Source: Gammaproteobacteria bacterium (GTDB lineage Bacteria; Pseudomonadota; Gammaproteobacteria; UBA6429). From it: DNA of 26,664 nucleotides. A program made the position numbers and the translations under genes. Every line of letters starts with the position of its first letter. The stretch's first letter is position 1. This document shows positions 22,061 through 26,664 of this stretch, piece after piece. The stretch lies in the NCBI GenBank assembly GCA_003232015.1, contig QIKU01000263.1:1-26664 (forward strand), written 5' to 3'. The notes beneath the pieces are model-generated. The model saw nothing but the letters and a program-made list of their open reading frames with translations. It was not told the DNA's origin and made no database searches.

Positions 22061-24253
22061 GTGGATGATGAACTATTAGAAGATTTTTTAATTGAAGCGG
22101 GTGAAATTCTCGAACGGTTAAATGAAGAACTCGTTAAGCTTGAGAACTCACCTGATGATATGGAACTGTTAAATTCTATATTTCGTGGCTTTCATACCAT
22201 AAAAGGTGGCGCAGGGTTTTTAGCCATTGACCCTATGGTAGCCGTTTGCCATCGGGCTGAAGATGTTTTTAATATGGTTCGCAATGGTGAACGGGAAATT
22301 AATACTCGTTTAATGGATACTATTTTACCGGTGCTTGATGTGCTTAATGATCAATTTGATGCATTGCGTGCAGGTAATGAAACGGAAGCGGTAGAGCCAG
22401 AGTTACTTGCAGCATTAGATAGTATTATTAAAGGTGAGGCAGTAGCTGAACCTGCTGCCGAAGAACCCACAGCAGAGAAAGCCAGTGAGCCCACCAGTAA
22501 TACGCAAAGTGATGACGCACTCGTTGGTGGTGCTGAAGATATTACCGACGATGAATTTAATGTTTTGTTAGATGCGCTTGATGGAAAAGAAGCACCTGTA
22601 GCAGTGGCAGAAGATTCAGCCGATGAAGACGACGATGACTTGTTTGGAATGGATGATGATACCAGTAGTGCTGATTCAGATGAAATCAGTGAAGACGAAT
22701 TTGAGGCGTTATTAGATCAAATTCATGGCGACGGTTCAATCAAAGCCACCAGTATTGAAAAGCCAGAAACAAAACCGGAATCTGCTGCACCTGGAGAGGT
22801 TGCCGTTAGTGATTCAATGAAGCCGACGAATGACGAGATCAGTGATGATGAATTTGAATCACTTTTAGACGACTTGCATGGTGCAGGTAAAATCGACACC
22901 AAAAACGTGGTAGCAAAAAACACAGCCGATAAACCGGCACCAGCACCTAAGGCTGAAAAACCGGTTTCAAAAAAAGCCAGTGCGCCTAAGCCAGAGGCAA
23001 AACCCAAGCCAGAGACAAAATCCAAGCCAGTAGAAAAGGCAAAAGCAGCCGACAAGCCTAAACCGGCAGCAGCAAAAGATGCAAAACAGCCTGTTGAAAC
23101 ATCGGTACGTGTCGATACTGCCAGGTTAGATGAAATTATGAATATGGTTGGTGAACTGGTGCTTGTGCGTAATCGGTTGACGAGACTCGGCTCTATGATT
23201 GGTGGCGAAGAAATGGCGAAGGCCGTTGCCAATCTGGACTTGGTAACAGCGGATCTACAACTGTCGGTTATGAAAACGCGAATGCAGCCAATTAAAAAAG
23301 TATTTGGGCGCTTCCCGCGTGTGGTAAGAGATTTAGCACGTAGCCTGAAAAAAGAAATTCGTCTGGAAATGATGGGCGAAGATACCGACCTGGATAAGAA
23401 TTTGGTTGAAGCGCTGGCCGATCCTCTGGTGCATCTTGTACGTAACTCAGTCGATCATGGTATTGAAATGCCGGATGATCGGGTTGCAGCTGGTAAAGAA
23501 AGACAGGGTGCGGTTATTTTATCCGCATCACAGGAAGGTGATCACATTTTATTATCAATCGAAGATGATGGTAAAGGGATGGATGCAGATGTACTGCGTA
23601 ATATTGCGGTTGAACGAGGTATGTTTGATAAGGATGCCGCTGCTCGAATCGACGATCATGAAGCCTATAATTTAATTTTTGAACCGGGTTTTTCAACAAA
23701 GAAAGAAATTTCTGATATTTCCGGTCGTGGTGTGGGAATGGACGTTGTTAAAACCAGTATTACTCAACTTAATGGTTCGGTTGAAGTGCATTCTCAATGG
23801 GGTAAAGGTAGTCGAATAGAAATTAAAGTGCCGCTTACCCTCGCTATTATGTCGACCTTAATGGTAAGGCTAGGCGAACAAATGTTTGCCTTGCCTTTAG
23901 TTAATGTAAATGAAATTTTCCATCTTGACTTGGCTAAAACAAACATTATGGATGGTCAGTTGGTTACCATTGTTCGGGAAAGGACATTGCCTTTATTCTA
24001 TTTAAAGCGCTGGTTAGTCAAAGGTGAAGCGGGAGCCGAACTTCCAAAAGACGGCCATGTTGTTGTTGTATCGATTGGTACGCAAAAAGTTTGTTTTCTG
24101 GTGGATGAATTAATTGGTCAGGAAGAAGTTGTGATTAAACCATTGGGTGCCCTTTTACAGGGGCTCTCTGGTCTTGCCGGAGCAACAATAACAGGTGATG
24201 GTGGCATTGCCATTATTCTTGATGTGCCCGGTTTAATGAAACGTTATGTGTAA
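22061..24253 (+). CDS. cheA: Chemotaxis histidine kinase CheA
   Basis: CheA is the receptor-coupled kinase that phosphorylates CheY and CheB. The 730-residue protein starts with GTG. It has an Hpt domain with phospho-accepting His45 (RGFHTIKGGAGF), a long acidic and then Lys/Pro/Ala-rich linker (about 125-345), the dimerisation domain from about 350 (RLDEIMNMVGELVLVRNRL), an ATPase domain with N box HLVRNSVDHG, DDGKGM, FEPGFST and GRGVGMDVV, and a C-terminal CheW-like domain. No normal P2 domain is evident. In its place the linker carries three copies of an acidic motif at residues 161-175, 209-223 and 260-274 (consensus I[ST]-x-DEF-x-x-LLD-x-x-x-G). They resemble the CheY-binding peptides of FliM and CheZ, so they may dock CheY. 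That role is an inference. Confidence 0.97.
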   Translation: MDDELLEDFLIEAGEILERLNEELVKLENSPDDMELLNSIFRGFHTIKGGAGFLAIDPMVAVCHRAEDVFNMVRNGEREINTRLMDTILPVLDVLNDQFDALRAGNETEAVEPELLAALDSIIKGEAVAEPAAEEPTAEKASEPTSNTQSDDALVGGAEDITDDEFNVLLDALDGKEAPVAVAEDSADEDDDDLFGMDDDTSSADSDEISEDEFEALLDQIHGDGSIKATSIEKPETKPESAAPGEVAVSDSMKPTNDEISDDEFESLLDDLHGAGKIDTKNVVAKNTADKPAPAPKAEKPVSKKASAPKPEAKPKPETKSKPVEKAKAADKPKPAAAKDAKQPVETSVRVDTARLDEIMNMVGELVLVRNRLTRLGSMIGGEEMAKAVANLDLVTADLQLSVMKTRMQPIKKVFGRFPRVVRDLARSLKKEIRLEMMGEDTDLDKNLVEALADPLVHLVRNSVDHGIEMPDDRVAAGKERQGAVILSASQEGDHILLSIEDDGKGMDADVLRNIAVERGMFDKDAAARIDDHEAYNLIFEPGFSTKKEISDISGRGVGMDVVKTSITQLNGSVEVHSQWGKGSRIEIKVPLTLAIMSTLMVRLGEQMFALPLVNVNEIFHLDLAKTNIMDGQLVTIVRERTLPLFYLKRWLVKGEAGAELPKDGHVVVVSIGTQKVCFLVDELIGQEEVVIKPLGALLQGLSGLAGATITGDGGIAIILDVPGLMKRYV
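22541..22882 (+). repeat. Three motif repeats in the CheA linker, CheY-docking-like
   Basis: The copies lie at 22541-22585, 22685-22729 and 22838-22882, encoding ITDDEFNVLLDALDG, ISEDEFEALLDQIHG and ISDDEFESLLDDLHG. They are separated by acidic, low-complexity spacers of 33 and 36 residues. The DEF-x-x-LLD core is strongly kept while the spacers are not, which points to selection on short peptides. The DNA copies differ in codon use, so they are not recent duplicates. Confidence 0.8.
22906..23097 (+). repeat. Lys/Pro/Ala-rich low-complexity linker region of cheA
   Basis: Residues about 283-345 of CheA consist mostly of Ala, Pro and Lys with scattered Glu and Val, including repeated KPE and KPK units around 23000-23030. 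It is probably a flexible tether between the docking repeats and the dimerisation domain. Such stretches vary in length between relatives. Confidence 0.7.
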
Positions 24254-24343
24254 CGGGTTGTTGCTATGCAAAATATTTTTTGCGTGTTAATACAGTCAGT
24301 TGTTTTAATCAGAATTATGGATAAATGATGGTGAGGGTACTAA

Positions 24344-25438
24344 ATGGCAATCCGTGTTTTAGTCGTTGATGATTCAGGGTTTTTCAGACGTCGTGTAAAA
24401 GAAATACTTGAATCGGATCCAATGCTTGAAGTCGTTGGGCTTGCTGAAAATGGTGAGCAGGCAATAGAAGCTGTTAAAAATTTAAAACCCGATGTAGTGA
24501 CAATGGATATAGAAATGCCGATTATGGATGGCATTACTGCAACACGTAAAATAATGCAGGCAACTCCCACGTCGATTATTATGTTTTCGTCACTTACAAC
24601 CGATGGTGCTAAGTCGACTTTAGACGCTTTAGATGCAGGTGCGATTGATTTTCTTCCTAAGCGTTTTGAAGACATTTCAAAAGATAAAGAGGAAGCAAAA
24701 AAATTACTTTGTCAACGTGTTAAAGATCTGGGGCGTGGTCGTCCCGTTGCTAAAAATAATTCGGGCGCGGCTGCTGTGGTTAGCCGAACAGCTATTGTTG
24801 ATAGTAAACAAAAAATCGGAAGAGCAGCTGTACCTACTCCGAAATTAACAGTAAAAGAGAACCTGTCAACAAAAATAAAACTGGTTGCTATTGGCACATC
24901 CACAGGTGGGCCGGTGGCATTGCAAAAAGTATTGGTAGAATTGCCGGCAAATTTTCCTGTGCCAGTGGTTGTTATTCAGCATATGCCGGGTAGTTTTACA
25001 GGAGCTTTTTCTGAACGGCTGGATCAGCAATGTAAGATACATGTAAAGGAAGCAGAATCCGGCGACAAGTTACAAGCCGGTGTGGCTTATATTGCCCCAG
25101 GTGGTAAGCAAATGATTGTGGAAAAAATCGCTGGTCAGTTGTCATTGAGAATTGTCGATGAAATTCCAAATCAGACTTATAAACCTTCTGTTGATGTGAC
25201 TTATGCATCGATTAATAAAGTTGTGCCGACGAACACCTTAGCCGTTATCTTAACAGGAATGGGTGCGGATGGTTGTAAAGGTGCAACACTATTGCATCAG
25301 TCAGGTTCGATTATATGGGCACAAGATGAAAATAGCTGTGTTGTTTATGGTATGCCCGCAGCCATAGTGGATGCCGGTATTGCGGAAAAAATTATGGATG
25401 TTAGTAAAGTAGGTGCAAGTATCGTCAAGCGAGTGTGA
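24344..25438 (+). CDS. cheB: Chemotaxis methylesterase CheB
   Basis: CheB removes methyl groups from (and deamidates) chemoreceptors and is activated by CheA. The 364-residue protein has an N-terminal receiver domain (Asp9/Asp10, phospho-acceptor Asp55 in MDIEMP, Lys106), a polar linker (about 125-175), and a C-terminal esterase domain with the catalytic triad Ser186 (GTSTGGP), His213 (QHMPG) and Asp309 (GMGADG). The residue after Lys106 is Arg rather than the common Pro. The start has a GGTGAGGG ribosome binding site. It follows cheA by 90 bases, in which no strong promoter or terminator is seen. No cheR or receptor gene is present in the window. Confidence 0.97.
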   Translation: MAIRVLVVDDSGFFRRRVKEILESDPMLEVVGLAENGEQAIEAVKNLKPDVVTMDIEMPIMDGITATRKIMQATPTSIIMFSSLTTDGAKSTLDALDAGAIDFLPKRFEDISKDKEEAKKLLCQRVKDLGRGRPVAKNNSGAAAVVSRTAIVDSKQKIGRAAVPTPKLTVKENLSTKIKLVAIGTSTGGPVALQKVLVELPANFPVPVVVIQHMPGSFTGAFSERLDQQCKIHVKEAESGDKLQAGVAYIAPGGKQMIVEKIAGQLSLRIVDEIPNQTYKPSVDVTYASINKVVPTNTLAVILTGMGADGCKGATLLHQSGSIIWAQDENSCVVYGMPAAIVDAGIAEKIMDVSKVGASIVKRV

Positions 25439-25440
25439 AG

Positions 25441-26181
25441 ATGGATTTTTTAAGCATAATTGGGTTAATTGTTGGCATTAGTGCCATTCTTCTTGGTCAG
25501 TACCTGGAAGGTGGTAGCATATCTACTTTAGTCAATGGTCCAGCCATGCTTATTGTATTAGGCGGTACATTAGGTGCGGTTATGCTGCAATCACCCTTTG
25601 CTGTCTTTATGCGGTCGGTACGTATGTCGACCTGGGTTTTTGTTGCACCCAAACATCAGGTTGAGAAAACGATTGATAAAATTGTTTCCTGGAGCAACAT
25701 TGCACGCAAAGAAGGTCTGCTAGGACTGGAAAATATTGAAGAGCGAGAGCAAAATTTATTTGCACGAAAAGGGTTGCAGTTGCTTATTGATGGAAGTGAA
25801 CCCGAAAACATTCGCACTATTTTAGATGTCGAAATTGAAACGAAAGAACGTTTTGATATGCAGGCGGCCAAAATTTTTGAAAGCATGGGCGGCTATAGCC
25901 CAACCATTGGTATTATTGGTGCGGTCTTAGGTTTAATTCAGGTGATGGGGAATTTATCTGATCCCAGTAAATTAGGTAGCGGTATTGCTGTTGCTTTTGT
26001 GGCAACGATTTATGGTGTGGCGGCAGCTAACTTATTATTTATACCGGTGGCCAATAAATTAAAAGCATTGGTCGCTGAACAGGCGCAGTACAAAGACATG
26101 ATAGTAGAAGGTATGGTTTCAATTGCAGAAGGGGATAACCCGCGAAATATTGAAACTAAATTATTAGGTTATCTTTTGTGA
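25441..26181 (+). CDS. motC: Second stator protein, MotC (PomA-like)
   Basis: This is a MotA-superfamily protein of the shorter MotC/PomA branch, the membrane half of a second stator. Starting from the ATG at 25441 it has 246 residues, beginning MDFLSIIGL as relatives do; an in-frame GTG at 25435 overlapping the cheB stop would add two residues. Hydrophobic segments lie at about 4-22, 32-51, 145-167 and 178-200. The cytoplasmic loop contains ARKEGLLGLENIEE, and GGYSPTIGIIGAVLGLIQVM is the third span. The position after cheB and the motD partner downstream match Pseudomonas motCD. Ion specificity (H+ or Na+) cannot be told from this half alone. Confidence 0.95.
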   Translation: MDFLSIIGLIVGISAILLGQYLEGGSISTLVNGPAMLIVLGGTLGAVMLQSPFAVFMRSVRMSTWVFVAPKHQVEKTIDKIVSWSNIARKEGLLGLENIEEREQNLFARKGLQLLIDGSEPENIRTILDVEIETKERFDMQAAKIFESMGGYSPTIGIIGAVLGLIQVMGNLSDPSKLGSGIAVAFVATIYGVAAANLLFIPVANKLKALVAEQAQYKDMIVEGMVSIAEGDNPRNIETKLLGYLL

Positions 26182-26199
26182 GTATTGGCGATATATGTT

Positions 26200-26664
26200 A
26201 TGCGACGTAGAAAAAAACAGTATGAGGAAGAAAACCTGGATCGGTGGTTAGTTTCTTATGCCGATTTTATAACATTGCTGTTTGCATTTTTTGTTGTGAT
26301 GTATTCAATGTCATCTATCAATGAAGGCAAGTACCGGGTTTTATCCGATACGATGGTTGCTGCATTTAAAACGCCACCTAAATCAGTCGAACCTATTCAG
26401 ATAGGTGAAGAACCTAAAACAATTATAAAAGAAGAAAAAGTTCTGCAAAAGATAAAGCCAATTGATCTTCTACAGAAAAAACAGGACTTAGAAAATAAAG
26501 AAATGGAGATCATCGCAGACAGAGTAACTAACTCTTTAAAACCCTTGGTTAATAAAGGTCTGGTTAAGGTGAATCATAATAAACTTTGGGTCGAAGTTGA
26601 ACTAAATAATAGCTTGCTGTTTGATATTGGCAGTGCAGATTTAGAGACTGAATCTAGAAGTGTG
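26200..26664 (+). CDS. motD: Second stator protein, MotD (MotB-like), cut by the window end
   Basis: An open frame begins at ATG 26200 and continues to the last base, 155 codons without a stop, so it is incomplete at the 3' end. It has a basic start (MRRRKKQYEEENLDRW), then VSYADFITLLFAFFVVMYSMSSIN, the single membrane helix of MotB-type stators with the ion-binding Asp at residue 22. A charged linker follows, then WVEVELNNSLLFDIGSADLE, the entry to the OmpA-like peptidoglycan-binding domain. An ATG at 26195 is in another frame. The ribosome binding site is weak. It starts 18 bases after motC. In Pseudomonas the corresponding gene is motD, essential for swarming with motC. Confidence 0.94.
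   Translation, partial: MRRRKKQYEEENLDRWLVSYADFITLLFAFFVVMYSMSSINEGKYRVLSDTMVAAFKTPPKSVEPIQIGEEPKTIIKEEKVLQKIKPIDLLQKKQDLENKEMEIIADRVTNSLKPLVNKGLVKVNHNKLWVEVELNNSLLFDIGSADLETESRSV

Noticed and set aside
22723..23232. 169-codon minus-strand frame opposite the cheA linker
   Set aside because: The Ala/Ser/Gly/Phe-rich repetitive translation is simply the reverse complement of the Lys/Pro/Ala-rich linker.
24268..24283. GCAAAA-TATT-TTTTGC hairpin between cheA and cheB as a terminator
   Set aside because: Very AT-rich 6-bp stem with no U-tract after it; cheB and motCD would be expected on the same transcript.
1..26664. Phage, insertion sequence, CRISPR array, toxin-antitoxin or defence genes
   Set aside because: All sizeable frames are assigned to core, flagellar or chemotaxis genes and no direct-repeat array or transposase motif was seen.

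Overview
The window is chromosomal DNA of a motile gammaproteobacterium with moderate-to-low GC. The evidence is a bacterial short SRP RNA followed by dnaX-ybaB-recR, a motAB-rsgA-orn neighbourhood, and a flagellar/chemotaxis cluster in the Pseudomonas/Vibrio polar-flagellum order (fliLMNOPQR-flhB-flhA-flhF-flhG-fliA-cheYZAB-motCD). FlhF, FlhG, CheZ and two stator pairs together fit a polar flagellate outside the enterics. The genus cannot be fixed from this sequence. No phage, insertion sequence, CRISPR array or tRNA was seen; nearly every base lies in a recognisable core gene.

Region 1 (1-2947, + strand): 4.5S SRP RNA, then dnaX (DNA polymerase III tau, perhaps also gamma), ybaB/ebfC and recR. 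Region 2 (2958-9612): a minus-strand HDOD-GAF signalling gene diverges from motAB. Between them lie two facing sigma-28-type promoters, which suggests the HDOD protein belongs to the late flagellar regulon. motB converges on a minus-strand group formed by a Ste24-like M48 peptidase, a small cytochrome c and rsgA. That group diverges from orn.

Region 3 (9613-20581): a near-consensus sigma-54 promoter precedes fliL and opens a long, tightly packed run. It encodes the switch (FliM, FliN), the export gate (FliO, FliP, FliQ, FliR, FlhB, FlhA), the polar placement and number regulators FlhF and FlhG, and sigma-28 itself (FliA). Region 4 (20582-26664): a 322-base gap with a sigma-28 promoter and a potentially structured leader precedes cheY-cheZ-cheA-cheB-motC-motD. 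motD runs off the window.

The layout reads as a regulatory cascade. Sigma-54 drives the middle genes including fliA, and FliA-dependent promoters then drive motAB, the HDOD gene and the chemotaxis/second-stator operon. The most interesting single observation is in CheA: its disordered linker carries three copies of a short acidic motif that closely resembles the CheY-binding peptides at the FliM N-terminus and the CheZ C-terminus in this same window. I did not find a wholly undescribed gene system; the novelty here is at motif and regulatory level.
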